Origin: Azospirillum thermophilum
GTDB lineage: Bacteria > Pseudomonadota > Alphaproteobacteria > Azospirillales > Azospirillaceae
DNA length: 64,000 nucleotides
Assembly (NCBI RefSeq): GCF_003130795.1
Contig: NZ_CP029359.1
Span: forward strand, 122,822-186,821
Direction of reading: 5' to 3'
The notes under the pieces are model-generated. The model was not told the DNA's origin. It did no database searches and was given only the letters and a program-made list of their open reading frames with translations. Each line of letters opens with the position of its first letter. Position 1 is the first letter of the stretch. A program made the position numbers and the translations under genes. This document shows, in pieces, positions 35,721 through 45,333 of this stretch.

Positions 35721-35749
35721 CTCATAACACGGGCTGTCCACAGCCGCAA
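35721..35749 (-). promoter_or_regulatory. repA promoter with internal operator
   Basis: On the minus strand TTGCGG (35744-35749) and TATGAG (35721-35726) are spaced by 17 bases. The spacer holds a perfect inverted repeat, GGCTGT-CC-ACAGCC (35732-35745), whose centre CTGTCCACA resembles a degenerate DnaA box. An iteron starts right next to the -35 box. The arrangement suggests RepA autorepression. Confidence 0.55.
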
Positions 35750-36066
35750 TTTGGAATCTTGTCGCGCAGACTATTTGTAAGGCTACTAGAATCTCCTATT
35801 TGTTTGCGCGACAAGACTCCAGTAGAGACTCGCGAGTCGCGCGACAAGAGTCCAGGAATCCCGCGACAACATTCCAGGGGATAAGCGTTTCCTTCTGTGG
35901 AAGCATGGCCGGACGCGACAAAACTCCAGATCTATATTCCCGAGTCGCATCCGAATCGTGAGTCGCGTCGCGACTCGATGGATTGGGGTGATCGGGGCCG
36001 ACCGGCAGGTCGTATCCTCGCTTGCGATACCGGATCGGGTGGTGTCGAGGCGCGACAAGACTCCAA
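35750..36066. other. Iteron-type origin of replication
   Basis: Six iterons with core GCGACAAnAnTCCA lie here. One is inverted, at 35750-35767. Five share the other orientation: 35806-35822, 35839-35855, 35861-35878, 35913-35929 and 36050-36066. Between the first and second is a 38-base stretch of about 68% A+T (35768-35805), a good candidate for duplex unwinding in this GC-rich DNA. Two palindromes are interleaved: GACTCGCGAGTC (35827-35838) and GAGTCGCG-T-CGCGACTC (35960-35976). repA is directly adjacent. Short open frames crossing this block are not genes in my view. Confidence 0.82.
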
Positions 36067-36119
36067 GCTCGGGCTTCGCCTGCGCGGCCCTTCCCGCTTC
36101 CCGGTCCGTCGCAGGCCGG

Positions 36120-36158
36120 AAAAAAAAGCGCGGCCACCCTCTCATGGGGTGGCCGCGC
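36120..36158 (-). terminator. Rho-independent terminator of the uxs gene
   Basis: A 12-base GC-rich stem (GCGCGGCCACCC and its exact complement, 36128-36158) with a 7-base loop is followed on the minus strand by eight T residues (36120-36127). It lies 30 bases after the UDP-xylose synthase stop and separates it from the origin. Confidence 0.92.
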
Positions 36159-36188
36159 CGGCTGATCCGTTCCGTCTTCTGTCCGGTC

Positions 36189-37148
36189 TTATCCGAAGAA
36201 GCGCCGACGGAAATAGTCGATGGTGCGTTCGAGGCCATCGCGCAGCGGGACCCGGGGTTCCCAGTCCAACATGGTCTTGGCCTTGGTGATGTCGGGGCGG
36301 CGCTGCTTGGGGTCGTCCTGGGGCAGCGGGCGGAACTCGATGGTGGAACGCGATCCGGTCAATGCGATGACCTGCTCGGCGAGTTCCAGGATGGTGAACT
36401 CGCCCGGATTGCCGAGGTTGAGCGGTCCCGTGTGCTGCGGATCGCTGTCCATGAACCGCAGCATGCCCTCGATCAGGTCGTCGACATAGCAGAAGCTGCG
36501 GGTCTGCTGGCCTTCGCCATAGACGGTGATCGGCTCGTTGCGCAGCGCCTGCATGATGAAGTTGGACACCACGCGCCCGTCGTTGGGGTGCATGCGCGGT
36601 CCGTAGGTGTTGAAGATGCGGATGACCTTGATCGGCAACTGATGCTGGCGGTGATAGTCGAAGAACAGGGTCTCGGCGCAGCGCTTGCCCTCGTCGTAGC
36701 AGGACCGCGGGCCGATGGTGTTGACGTTGCCCCAGTATTCCTCCGGCTGGGGATGGACCGTCGGATCGCCGTAGATCTCGCTGGTCGAGGCCTGCAGGAT
36801 GCGGGCGTTCAGCCTCTTGGCCAGCCCCAGCATGTTGATGGCGCCGTGGACGGAGGTTTTGGTGGTCTGTACCGGGTCGTGCTGGTAATGGACCGGCGAG
36901 GCCGGGCAGGCCAGGTTGTAGATCTGGTCGACCTCGACGTAGAGCGGGAAGGTCACGTCGTGGCGGATCGTCTCGAACAGCGGGTTGCCCATCAGATGGG
37001 CGATGTTGCTGCGCGATCCGGTGAAGTAGTTGTCCAGGCACAGCACCTCGTCGCCGCGCTCAAGCAGGCGTTCGCACAGGTGCGAGCCGAGGAACCCGGC
37101 TCCGCCGGTCACCAGGACACGCCGATTGTAGCTACGAATTCCGGTCAT
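36189..37148 (-). CDS. uxs: UDP-glucuronate decarboxylase (UDP-xylose synthase)
   Basis: Extended SDR of 319 residues. It decarboxylates UDP-glucuronate to UDP-xylose. The NAD motif GGAGFLG is at 15-21, [12 protein letters not shown] at 81-92 is diagnostic for UXS, and the catalytic Tyr151-Lys155 lie in [23 protein letters not shown] is also a UXS mark. The ATG at 37148 places the NAD motif at the usual distance; the longer frame upstream is not conserved-looking. It is divergent from the UDP-glucose dehydrogenase that supplies its substrate, and a strong terminator follows. Confidence 0.92.
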   Translation of the reverse strand: MTGIRSYNRRVLVTGGAGFLGSHLCERLLERGDEVLCLDNYFTGSRSNIAHLMGNPLFETIRHDVTFPLYVEVDQIYNLACPASPVHYQHDPVQTTKTSVHGAINMLGLAKRLNARILQASTSEIYGDPTVHPQPEEYWGNVNTIGPRSCYDEGKRCAETLFFDYHRQHQLPIKVIRIFNTYGPRMHPNDGRVVSNFIMQALRNEPITVYGEGQQTRSFCYVDDLIEGMLRFMDSDPQHTGPLNLGNPGEFTILELAEQVIALTGSRSTIEFRPLPQDDPKQRRPDITKAKTMLDWEPRVPLRDGLERTIDYFRRRFFG

Positions 37149-37260
37149 GGGGTCTCTCTGGTTCTCAAGTCTCGAGGCCTGCCGGCGGGGCGGACTGGCG
37201 ACGCCGGATATGTGCCGCAGATGCCGGGAAATGCGGGGGCTTGGCAAGTCGAAACGGCAC

Positions 37261-37296
37261 CCCCGGCGACCGGCGAGGCCGGTGCGGTCGCCGGGG
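37261..37296. promoter_or_regulatory. Nested hairpins between uxs and ugd
   Basis: CCCCGGCGACC (37261-37271) pairs with GGTCGCCGGGG (37286-37296). Inside, ACCGGC and GCCGGT form an alternative 6-base stem with a GAG loop. No T-run follows, so it is more likely a leader structure or operator than a terminator. Confidence 0.4.
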
Positions 37297-37382
37297 ATGA
37301 CGCTGGAATCGATCTTATGCTATGCCGTGGCCCTTCTTAAGACGGCTTCCCCGTTTTTTCCAGGCAGCGAGACGGATTTTCC

Positions 37383-38705
37383 ATGCGCATTGCGATGATT
37401 GGGACGGGCTATGTCGGGCTGGTGTCCGGCGCCTGTTTCTCGGAGTTCGGCGTTCATGTGTGCTGCGTCGACAAGGACGCGGAGAAGATCGAGCGCCTGA
37501 AGCGCGGTGAGATCCCGATCTACGAACCGGGCCTGGACGATCTGGTGGCGCGCAACGTCGCCGCCGGCCGCCTGTCCTTTACGCTGGACCTGAAGGAGGC
37601 GATGCAGGGCGTCGACGCCGTGTTCATCGCGGTTGGCACCCCGACGCGGCGCGGCGACGGCCATGCCGACCTCTCCTACGTCTATGCCGCCGCCGAGGAG
37701 ATCGCCGCCAACCTCGACCACTACACGGTGGTGGTGACCAAGTCGACCGTGCCGGTGGGCACCGGCCGCGAGGTCGAGTCGATCATCCGCCGGGTGCGGC
37801 CGGCCGCCGAGTTCGACGTCGCCTCCAACCCCGAGTTCCTGCGCGAAGGCTCGGCCATCGGCGACTTCATGCGGCCGGACCGGGTGGTGATCGGCGCCGG
37901 CTCCGAGCGGGCGGCGGAGGTGATGCGGCGGCTCTACCGCCCGCTCTACCTGATCGAGACGCCGATCGTCCTGACCTCGCTGGAGACGGCGGAGCTGACG
38001 AAGTACGCCGCCAACACCTTCCTGGCGGCCAAGATCACCTTCATCAACGAGATCGCCGACCTGTGCGAGAAGGTGGGGGCCGACGTCCACGACGTCGCCC
38101 GCGGCATCGGGCTGGACGGGCGCATCGGCAAGAAGTTCCTGCACCCCGGCCCTGGCTACGGCGGGTCCTGCTTTCCCAAGGACACGCTGGCGCTGGTGCG
38201 CACCGCCCAGCAGGTCGGAAGCCCGCTGCGCATCATCGAGACGGTGGTGGACATCAACGACAAGCGCAAGAAGGCGATGGCCGAGCGCATCGTCGCCGCC
38301 TGCGGCGGCAGCGTGGAGGGCAGGACCGTCGCGGTGCTGGGCGTGACCTTCAAGCCGAACACCGACGACATGCGCGACAGCCCGTCGCTGGACATCATCC
38401 CGGCGTTGCAGAAGGCCGGCGCGCATGTCCGTGCCTTCGATCCGGCCGGCATGCACGAGGCGGCCAGGCTCCTTCCGGGCGTCGAATGGGCGAAGGACGC
38501 CTATGGGACGTTGCAGGACGCCGACTGCGTCGCCATCCTGACGGAGTGGAACGAGTTCCGCGCTCTTGACCTGAAGCGGGTCAAGGCGTCATTGAAGCGT
38601 CCGGTCATGGTCGACCTGCGCAACATCTATAACCCGGAGGACATGGTCCGTGCCGGGTTCTCCTACAGCTCTATCGGGCGGCCCGGCAAAGCAAAGGCCC
38701 TCTGA
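37383..38705 (+). CDS. ugd: UDP-glucose 6-dehydrogenase
   Basis: Protein of 440 residues, the usual length. It oxidises UDP-glucose to UDP-glucuronate with two NAD. The NAD motif GTGYVG is at 7-12, VGTPTRRGDGHAD near 82, STVPVGT near 121, and the catalytic Cys263 in GYGGSCFPKDT. ETAELTKYAANTFLA and FKPNTDDMRDSP are further Ugd marks. Its product feeds the divergent UDP-xylose synthase and possibly uronate-containing polymers. It converges with cysNC. Confidence 0.95.
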   Translation: MRIAMIGTGYVGLVSGACFSEFGVHVCCVDKDAEKIERLKRGEIPIYEPGLDDLVARNVAAGRLSFTLDLKEAMQGVDAVFIAVGTPTRRGDGHADLSYVYAAAEEIAANLDHYTVVVTKSTVPVGTGREVESIIRRVRPAAEFDVASNPEFLREGSAIGDFMRPDRVVIGAGSERAAEVMRRLYRPLYLIETPIVLTSLETAELTKYAANTFLAAKITFINEIADLCEKVGADVHDVARGIGLDGRIGKKFLHPGPGYGGSCFPKDTLALVRTAQQVGSPLRIIETVVDINDKRKKAMAERIVAACGGSVEGRTVAVLGVTFKPNTDDMRDSPSLDIIPALQKAGAHVRAFDPAGMHEAARLLPGVEWAKDAYGTLQDADCVAILTEWNEFRALDLKRVKASLKRPVMVDLRNIYNPEDMVRAGFSYSSIGRPGKAKAL

Positions 38706-38765
38706 CGTCCGCCGGGTGGGCCTGCCGGAAGGGGGCGGTGTCGACCGGAAGGCGGCGCCCCCCGG

Positions 38766-40673
38766 TCAGGCACCGGCGATTCCGCGGACGCGCAGGGCCT
38801 CCACCACCCGGTCGGCCAGCCGGTCGGCATCCTCCGCCAGCGTGTCGAGCCGCAGCTCGGGGGCCTGCGGCGGTTCGTAAGGCGAATCGATGCCGGTGAC
38901 GTTGCGCAAGCTGCCCGCCCGCGCCTTGGCGTAGAGGCCCTTGGGGTCGCGCCGCTGGCATTCGGCGAGCGGGGTGTCCACGAAGATCTCCATGAAGCTT
39001 CCCTCCGCGAACAGGGCGCGCACCATCTCCCGCTCGGCGCGGAAGGGGGCGATGAAGGCGCACAGCACGATCAGCCCGGCCTCGGTCATCAGCCGCGCCA
39101 CCTCGCCGGCCCGGCGGATGTTCTCGACCCGGTCGGCGTCGGTGAAGCCGAGGTCCCGGTTCAACCCCAGCCGGACATTGTCGCCGTCCAGCAGCATGGT
39201 GTGGTGGCCGAGCGCGTGCAGCCGCCGCTCCACCCGGTTGGCGACGGTCGATTTGCCTGCGCCCGGCAGACCGGTGAACCACAGGACGGCGGGCCGCTGG
39301 CGCTTGATCCCCGCCCGCTCGGCCGCCGACACCGCCAGCTCCTGCCGGTGCAGGTTGGCGGCCCGGCGCAGCGGGTGGCGGATCATGCCCGCGCCCACCG
39401 TCCGGCTGGTGAAGCGGTCGACCAGGATGAAGGAGCCGGTATCGCGGTTGGCCGCATAGGCGTCGAAGGCCAGCGGGGCGGCGGTGGACAGGTTGCACAG
39501 CCCGACCGCGTTCAGCCCCAGCGTCGCCGCCGCCCCGTGCTCCAGCGTCTCGACGTTCAGCACATGGCGCAGCGCCGTCACGGTCGCCGGCATCCACCGC
39601 GCGCCCGAGCGCAGCAGATAGGAGCGGCCGGGGATCATCGGCTCCTCCCCCATCCACAGCAGGTGGGCGGCGAACTGGTCAGCGACCTCCGGCGCGTCCC
39701 CCGCCCCCGCCCCGGCGCCGCTCAGCAGGTCGCCGCGCGCCGCGTCCACCGCCTCCTCCAGGACCAGCGTCACCGCGTCGCCGGCCCGCGCCTCCTCCGG
39801 CTCCCCCTCCAGCGTGACGATGCGGGCGACCCGGGCCGGCGTCCCGGCCGGCCACACCGTCACACGGTCGCCGGCGGCAACCCGCCCCGACAGGACGCTG
39901 CCCGACAGGCCGCGGAAATCGGTGTCGGACGCCGCCGGGCGGGCCACCCACTCCACCAGGAAGCGCAGGGGAGCGGCGGCGCGGTCCCCCTCCCCCGGCT
40001 CGACCGCCTCCAGATGCTCCAGCAGGGTGGGGCCGCCGTACCAGGGCATCCGGGCGGACCGGTGGACCACATTGTCACCGGCGCGCGCCGACAGCGGGAT
40101 GGCCGTCACCGTCGTGAAGCCGAGCGGGGCGGCGAAGGCCCGGTAGTCCCGCAGGATGGCGTCGAAGACCGCCTCGCCGAAGCCGGCCAGATCCATCTTG
40201 TTGACCGCCAGCACGATGTGGCGGATGCCCATCAGGGAGCAGATGACGCTGTGGCGCCGCGTCTGGGTCAGCAGCCCCTTGCGCGCATCGACCAGCAGCA
40301 GGGCCAGCGAGGCGGCGGAGGCGCCGGTCGCCATGTTGCGGGTGTACTGCTCGTGCCCCGGCGCGTCGGCCACGATGAAGCTGCGCCGGCTCGTGGCGAA
40401 GAACCGGTAGGCGAGATCGATGGTGATGCCCTGCTCGCGTTCCGCCTCGAGCCCGTCGACCAGCAGGGAGAAGTCGATCTCCCCGTCCTGTTCGACCCGG
40501 CCGCGGCTGTCGCGCCGGACCTGCTCGAGCTGGTCGTCGGGCACCAGCCCGGCGTCGTGCAGCAGGCGGCCGATCAGCGTGGACTTGCCGTCGTCCACCG
40601 ACCCGCAGGTGAGGACGCGCAGCAGTCCGTGCCCGGTGCTCCTTTCCGGTCCGCCGGAGGCTGGAGAGTCCAT
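38766..40673 (-). CDS. cysNC: Sulfate adenylyltransferase large subunit fused to APS kinase
   Basis: Bifunctional protein of 635 residues (CysNC, NodQ type). The GTPase domain has the P-loop GSVDDGKST at 24-32, [12 protein letters not shown] and [10 protein letters not shown]-Tu-like beta-barrel domains follow. APS kinase starts near residue 445 with P-loop GLPGAGKST and [15 protein letters not shown]. With CysD it makes APS and then PAPS, the sulfate donor. Its ATG overlaps the cysD stop. The setting among glycan genes fits a NodPQ-like role in sulfating surface sugars rather than cysteine synthesis. No sulfotransferase is recognised in the window. Confidence 0.94.
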   Translation of the reverse strand: MDSPASGGPERSTGHGLLRVLTCGSVDDGKSTLIGRLLHDAGLVPDDQLEQVRRDSRGRVEQDGEIDFSLLVDGLEAEREQGITIDLAYRFFATSRRSFIVADAPGHEQYTRNMATGASAASLALLLVDARKGLLTQTRRHSVICSLMGIRHIVLAVNKMDLAGFGEAVFDAILRDYRAFAAPLGFTTVTAIPLSARAGDNVVHRSARMPWYGGPTLLEHLEAVEPGEGDRAAAPLRFLVEWVARPAASDTDFRGLSGSVLSGRVAAGDRVTVWPAGTPARVARIVTLEGEPEEARAGDAVTLVLEEAVDAARGDLLSGAGAGAGDAPEVADQFAAHLLWMGEEPMIPGRSYLLRSGARWMPATVTALRHVLNVETLEHGAAATLGLNAVGLCNLSTAAPLAFDAYAANRDTGSFILVDRFTSRTVGAGMIRHPLRRAANLHRQELAVSAAERAGIKRQRPAVLWFTGLPGAGKSTVANRVERRLHALGHHTMLLDGDNVRLGLNRDLGFTDADRVENIRRAGEVARLMTEAGLIVLCAFIAPFRAEREMVRALFAEGSFMEIFVDTPLAECQRRDPKGLYAKARAGSLRNVTGIDSPYEPPQAPELRLDTLAEDADRLADRVVEALRVRGIAGA

Positions 40674-41590
40674 CAGAAATATCCCTCCCGCTTCTTGCGC
40701 TCCATCGCCGCCGGCTCGTCGCCGTCGATCAGCCGGCCCTGCCGTTCCGAGCTGCGTGAGGCGCGCATCTCCGCGATGATCTCCTCCACCGTCGCCGCAC
40801 CGGACGGGATCGCGCCGGTCAGCGGATAGCAGCCGAGCGTGCGGAAGCGGACGCGCAGCCGCTCCGGTACCTCGCCGGGATCGAGCGGCAGCCGCTCGTC
40901 GTCCACCATGATCAGGGTCCCCGACCGCCGGACCACCGGCCGCTCCGCCGCGAAATAGAGCGGGACCACCGGCAGCCGCCGGGCGGCGACATAGCGCCAT
41001 ACGTCCAGCTCCGTCCAGTTCGACAGCGGGAAGACGCGCACCGTCTCCCCCGGCTGGAGCCGTGTGTTGTAGAGCCGCCAGGGCTCCGGCCGCTGGTCGC
41101 GCGGGTTCCAGCCGTGGCCCGGGCTGCGGATGGAGAAGATGCGCTCCTTGGCCCGGCTCTTCTCCTCGTCCCGCCGGGCGCCGCCGATCGCCGCGTCGAA
41201 GCCGTGGCGGTCGAGCGCCTGGCGCAGCGCTTCCGTCTTCATGACGCGGGTGTGCAGGGCCGATCCGGAACGCACCGGATCGATGCCGCGTGCCGCCCCT
41301 TCCTCGTTGCGATGGACGATCAGCTCGACCCCCAGCCGGCGCACGGTCTCGTCGCGGAAGGCGATCATCTCGCGGAACTTCCAGCCCGTGTCGATGTGCA
41401 GCAGCGGGAAGGGGAGCGGACCGGGATGGAAGGCCCGGCGTGCCAGATGCAGCAGGACCCCGCTGTCCTTGCCGATGGAGTAGAGCAGGACCGGCTTGCG
41501 GAAGGCCGCTGCCGTCTCGCGCAGGATGGAGACCGCTTCCGCTTCGAGAAGCCGGAGATCTTCGGGCAAGGGGGGAGGAGGGTGGGGCAT
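40673..41590 (-). CDS. cysD: Sulfate adenylyltransferase small subunit
   Basis: Protein of 305 residues (CysD, NodP type). The PP-loop appears as [16 protein letters not shown] near residue 35. Family motifs [16 protein letters not shown] near 148 and [14 protein letters not shown] near 190 are intact. It forms the ATP sulfurylase with the downstream CysNC, with an ATGA overlap ensuring coupling. Start ATG at 41590 gives the usual N-terminus. Confidence 0.94.
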   Translation of the reverse strand: MPHPPPPLPEDLRLLEAEAVSILRETAAAFRKPVLLYSIGKDSGVLLHLARRAFHPGPLPFPLLHIDTGWKFREMIAFRDETVRRLGVELIVHRNEEGAARGIDPVRSGSALHTRVMKTEALRQALDRHGFDAAIGGARRDEEKSRAKERIFSIRSPGHGWNPRDQRPEPWRLYNTRLQPGETVRVFPLSNWTELDVWRYVAARRLPVVPLYFAAERPVVRRSGTLIMVDDERLPLDPGEVPERLRVRFRTLGCYPLTGAIPSGAATVEEIIAEMRASRSSERQGRLIDGDEPAAMERKKREGYF

Positions 41591-41645
41591 TACGGGGTCC
41601 GCTGCATGTCCGTCCGCGGTCGCTCCGCCGGGGGCCGGAGCCAGT

Positions 41646-44111
41646 CTATCGGGCGGCCCGCCCGCCCGCCACGCGCAGCAGGGCGTTCAGCGCCGCCTCC
41701 GGCGTGACGGGGGAGACGACGAAGCCGTTGGCCCAGCAGCGCAGCCGCTCCGCCGGCGCGCCGATGTCGAAGACGCCGACCGGCAGCCCCAGCCCGACCA
41801 CCTCGTCCAGCACGTAGCAATAGGTCTCCGGCCAGATGGAGGGCAGGAACACGGCGTGACATCCCCGCTCCGCCAGCAGGCCGGGAAGCTGGTCCGGGCT
41901 GTAGGGGCCGTTGTCGCGGAAATGGGCCGAGCCGATCGGCCGGTCGATGTTGCCGAACAGCTCGAAGGCGACGGGGAGCCGGTGCGCCTCGGCCAGCCGC
42001 ACCATCGCCTCCAGCATGCGGGAGCCCTTGGCCACCCCGATGCCGCCGACCACCGCTACCCGCAGGACCGGGCCGGGCGGCGGGGGCGGCAGCGGCGCCA
42101 CCGTCACATGGTCGGCCAGGTGCGGGATGATGCGCACCCGCTCGTCGCGCAGGGCGAAGGCCCGCCGCATGACGGCGAGCGCGCTCCGGGAGAAGAAGAC
42201 GTGGCGGTCGGCGAGGTCGAAGATCTCCTGCCAGGCCCGGCGATGCGCCGCCAAGTCCAGGGTTCCGCCTTCCGGGACACGGAAATGCGGATTGGCGGGC
42301 GCGCAGGCCCGGCAGCGCTCCGGTCCCGGCACGCCGCAGAAGCGGTCCTCCGCGTCGATCAGGTTCAGCGACGGGCAGACCGGGAAATAGTCGTGGTGCA
42401 GCAGCCGCAGCGGCACCTCCCGCCCGCAGAGCTCCCCGGTCCGCAGCGTCCGCAGGAAGGCCATCACGGCGTCCGGCGCCCGATAGCCGACCAGGGAGCC
42501 GACGACCGCCTCGCTCAGCGGCAGCACCCGCGCGAGGGCCGCGAGATCGGCGAGGTCGTTCGCCGGGAAATCGAAACGGCCGTCGGCGTGCAGCAGCTCG
42601 ATGTCGAGCGCGCCGTCCGGCATGCCGACCCGCGGCCGCAGGGCCGGACGCACCAGAAGCACCGCCTTGCCGGCCGCCTGAAGCCGGGCGATCTCCTTGG
42701 CGCGGAAGGCGGCCGTGCCGCCGCCGCCGGCATGGTCGAACAGCAGGACCGTGCGCGGCCGGCCGAGCCTTCCCTGGGCCACCGCGGCGGCGGCGGCGCG
42801 CAGGGGGCGCAGCGGATCGGCCCGGATGAAGTCCTGCACCTCGGCGTCGAACTCCGGATAGCGCTGTCGGATGATCTCGCCGGACGCCGCGATGCGGCCC
42901 TGCTTCTCCTGGCTGGAGAAGCTGCCGCCATGCTTGTGGTGGACGTAGAGGTTGGGGATGGCGACGTTGGCGAAGCCGTGGCGCATGGCGCGGCGGCACC
43001 AGTCCACCTCCTCGCCATAGCCGCGCCCGAAGGCCTCCAGGTCGAAGAAGCCGATCTCCCGCAGCACCCGCCGGTTCAGCGCCATGCAGAAGCCGACGCC
43101 GGTCGGCAGCTCGACCGGCGGCAGCTCCGCCATCGCGGCGAAGGCCGCGTCGATCTCGCCGACCGCAGCGCCCAGGAAGGGGGCGTTGTCGTCCGGCATG
43201 GCGGGGAAGCCGCAGATGGTGCCGGCGTTGGTCAGCGGCGTGGTGCTGGCGATCCAGGGCATCCGCTCGATCGGCCCGACCAGCCGCTCCAGCCATCCGG
43301 CCGGCAGCTCGACGTCGGTGTTCAGCAGCACGACATGGCCGTCGGGGTTCAGCCGCGTCGCCGCCTCGACCCCGGCGGCGACGGCGCGCGGATAGCCTTC
43401 GTTGCGCGGCTTGGCGACCACGGCGACGTTGTCGAGCGAGCAGCCCAGCGCCACCAGGAAGGCGGTGATGCTGCGGTCGGGGTTGCCGTCGTCGACGAAG
43501 ACGATCCGGTGGCAGGGCTCCACCGTCTCGACCAGCGACTGGAGCAGCGGGGCGAGGAACGGCTTGCCGCCGAAGACCGGAACCACGATGGAGACCGGGG
43601 CCTGCAGCGGTGCCGGGCGGCGCGGCGCGGCGGCGAACAGACCGAGCGCCTCGTGCGCCCGCGTCAGGGCGGCCGGCAGGGCGGCGGCGAAGCGCGGTCC
43701 CCGCTCCGTCAGGAAGCCGTACTCCATCACGGCGATGCCGCTGCCGTCGGCCGGTCTCCAGTCGTGCAGGGCCGTCCCGTTGCGGACCAGCAGCGGGGCG
43801 AAGGCCTGCTCGCCGCCTGCACCCAGCCGCAGCCACACCGCCCGGGCGTCGCCGGGCAGGACGGCCGCGAGGTCGAAGCCGGACCGGTCGGCCATCGGTG
43901 TCCCGAGCGACAGCCCGACATCGTGGCGGTCCAGTCCGCTGCTCAGCCGGTCGGCGGCGGATGCGGCGGGCGGCGCGCTTCCATTGCCGGCGAGGGCCTC
44001 GATCCGGCAGGGACCGTGGCGGTGGTGGAAGGCCCAGCCCTCCACACGAAGGTCGGCGCCGACGGTGACCTTGTCGATGCAGAGCCTGAAACCGCTGTCG
44101 GGCGTGATCAT
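41646..44111 (-). CDS. Bifunctional glycosyltransferase (GT2 plus GT4-like)
   Basis: Protein of 821 residues. The first 100 residues look like a beta-rich module ([17 protein letters not shown]). A GT2 domain begins near residue 165 with [14 protein letters not shown] and [12 protein letters not shown], and includes [14 protein letters not shown] and the [12 protein letters not shown] acceptor motif. The C-terminal part from about 630 is GT4-like with [28 protein letters not shown] and a donor-site [18 protein letters not shown]. Four cysteines in [17 protein letters not shown] spacing near 588 may bind zinc. It overlaps the GT61 gene by ATGA. Confidence 0.85.
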   Translation of the reverse strand: MITPDSGFRLCIDKVTVGADLRVEGWAFHHRHGPCRIEALAGNGSAPPAASAADRLSSGLDRHDVGLSLGTPMADRSGFDLAAVLPGDARAVWLRLGAGGEQAFAPLLVRNGTALHDWRPADGSGIAVMEYGFLTERGPRFAAALPAALTRAHEALGLFAAAPRRPAPLQAPVSIVVPVFGGKPFLAPLLQSLVETVEPCHRIVFVDDGNPDRSITAFLVALGCSLDNVAVVAKPRNEGYPRAVAAGVEAATRLNPDGHVVLLNTDVELPAGWLERLVGPIERMPWIASTTPLTNAGTICGFPAMPDDNAPFLGAAVGEIDAAFAAMAELPPVELPTGVGFCMALNRRVLREIGFFDLEAFGRGYGEEVDWCRRAMRHGFANVAIPNLYVHHKHGGSFSSQEKQGRIAASGEIIRQRYPEFDAEVQDFIRADPLRPLRAAAAAVAQGRLGRPRTVLLFDHAGGGGTAAFRAKEIARLQAAGKAVLLVRPALRPRVGMPDGALDIELLHADGRFDFPANDLADLAALARVLPLSEAVVGSLVGYRAPDAVMAFLRTLRTGELCGREVPLRLLHHDYFPVCPSLNLIDAEDRFCGVPGPERCRACAPANPHFRVPEGGTLDLAAHRRAWQEIFDLADRHVFFSRSALAVMRRAFALRDERVRIIPHLADHVTVAPLPPPPPGPVLRVAVVGGIGVAKGSRMLEAMVRLAEAHRLPVAFELFGNIDRPIGSAHFRDNGPYSPDQLPGLLAERGCHAVFLPSIWPETYCYVLDEVVGLGLPVGVFDIGAPAERLRCWANGFVVSPVTPEAALNALLRVAGGRAAR

Positions 44112-45223
44112 GGCTGTCCTTCGGCGGTCCGGGCGATGCCGAACAGTCCGGCAGCGTCGGCAGGATCGAGGATCAGGTCGGTGTCCCACGGCATGACGCC
44201 GCGGACCGGTCCGGTCTGAGCGCAGCGGACTTCCAGATAATCGAGCCCGCGCAGGGTGGCGATGAACCAGAAGAAGGTGTCCGGCATGCTGGCCGGGGTC
44301 AGGGCGACCACGCGGCTTCCCGGCGGCAGGAAGATAATGTTGGTCATGGCCGCTCCCATGACACCCGCCACCTCCCCCGCCCCGGAGAACAGCGCGATCT
44401 GGTCCGGCAGGGCGAGCAGGCCCGGCTCCACCGGGACCCAGCCCGCTCCCTGGGCCTGCAGCAGAAGATCATCCTCTCCCGTCAACCGCCGGAACCCCGC
44501 GGCCTGGCGGCTGACGAACAGACGACGGGCAGGCGGTGGCATGCCGGGACGGCCGGCCGCCACCGCATCGGACAGCGCCCGGACGCAATCCATCACCAGC
44601 GGCGACATGTAGACGCCGTGTTCGGTCAGCCCTTCCACGAGGATCAGCTCGTCGAAGCGGCGCGGCTCGTCGCCGGCGACCACAGCGCGGGCCGGATCGA
44701 TCCCCAGAAGGGCGAGCGACGATGCCATCGAGGCGCGGATCTGTCCCGGCACGTCCGCCACCAGGAAACGGGGAGCGAGGTTCGGCAGATGGCTTGCCAC
44801 GAGATGCGCCTTCGGCAGCATCTCCATCATCCAGTGACCGTAGTTGCCGACGCCCCTCTTCTTGCACAGCACCACCGGACCTTCCCGGTCGGCCGGCCCT
44901 GACCCGGTGGCGATGGCGGCGAGGACGGCGGCCTGTGCCCTGGCCACCTCCGCTCCGCTGTGCTGGGTGATCGTTTCGCGGTAGAGCGCGCCATCCTGGT
45001 CGAAAACCAGGCCTTCCCGGGCGACCCAGACGTCCCGCAGCCGCAGGATGCGTACCCGCCGTTCCTCGAACCGTCCCATTGCCCAGGTACCTTCCATGGA
45101 ATGGAGGACGGGTGGCGGGATCAGCCCGGCGTGGCGCAGGGCGGGCGGGCGGGCGTCGAAGGCAGGTGAGGAAAGGACCAGGAGATCCGAGTCTGTCGGC
45201 AGGCTGATCAGGGCAGGCGGCAT
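44108..45223 (-). CDS. Glycosyltransferase family 61
   Basis: Protein of 371 residues of the GT61/DUF563 type. Marks are KKRGVGNYGHWMMEMLPKAH near residue 120, ARRLFVSRQAAGFRRL near 233-248 and GVMGAAMTNIIFLPPGSRVV near 295. It differs from the copy at 23048 in length of the N-terminal region and in having AAMTN instead of HGAGLTN in the last motif, so acceptor or donor may differ. It is transcribed towards the bifunctional transferase with a 4-base overlap. Confidence 0.82.
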   Translation of the reverse strand: MPPALISLPTDSDLLVLSSPAFDARPPALRHAGLIPPPVLHSMEGTWAMGRFEERRVRILRLRDVWVAREGLVFDQDGALYRETITQHSGAEVARAQAAVLAAIATGSGPADREGPVVLCKKRGVGNYGHWMMEMLPKAHLVASHLPNLAPRFLVADVPGQIRASMASSLALLGIDPARAVVAGDEPRRFDELILVEGLTEHGVYMSPLVMDCVRALSDAVAAGRPGMPPPARRLFVSRQAAGFRRLTGEDDLLLQAQGAGWVPVEPGLLALPDQIALFSGAGEVAGVMGAAMTNIIFLPPGSRVVALTPASMPDTFFWFIATLRGLDYLEVRCAQTGPVRGVMPWDTDLILDPADAAGLFGIARTAEGQP

Positions 45224-45333
45224 GGGAGCGTCGGGATCCGCAGCGGCGTTGTCCGGCCGTCCCGGCGCCGCCCGCGACTATAGCCGCAAGCCCGTCCGGG
45301 AGAAAGCGGGCTCGTTCCGGTCGGGAAAAGCGC

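Noticed and set aside
35786..36238. Open frames crossing the iteron block
   Set aside because: The block is explained by iterons, palindromes and a terminator. The frames have no Shine-Dalgarno or recognisable domain and run through the terminator hairpin.
38706..38765. Terminator between ugd and cysNC
   Set aside because: The gap is GC-rich but I find no clean stem followed by a T-run on either strand.
41496..44219. A 900-codon open frame on the plus strand
   Set aside because: It is antisense to the bifunctional glycosyltransferase gene and reads as Gln/Arg/Gly-rich sequence with no motif.
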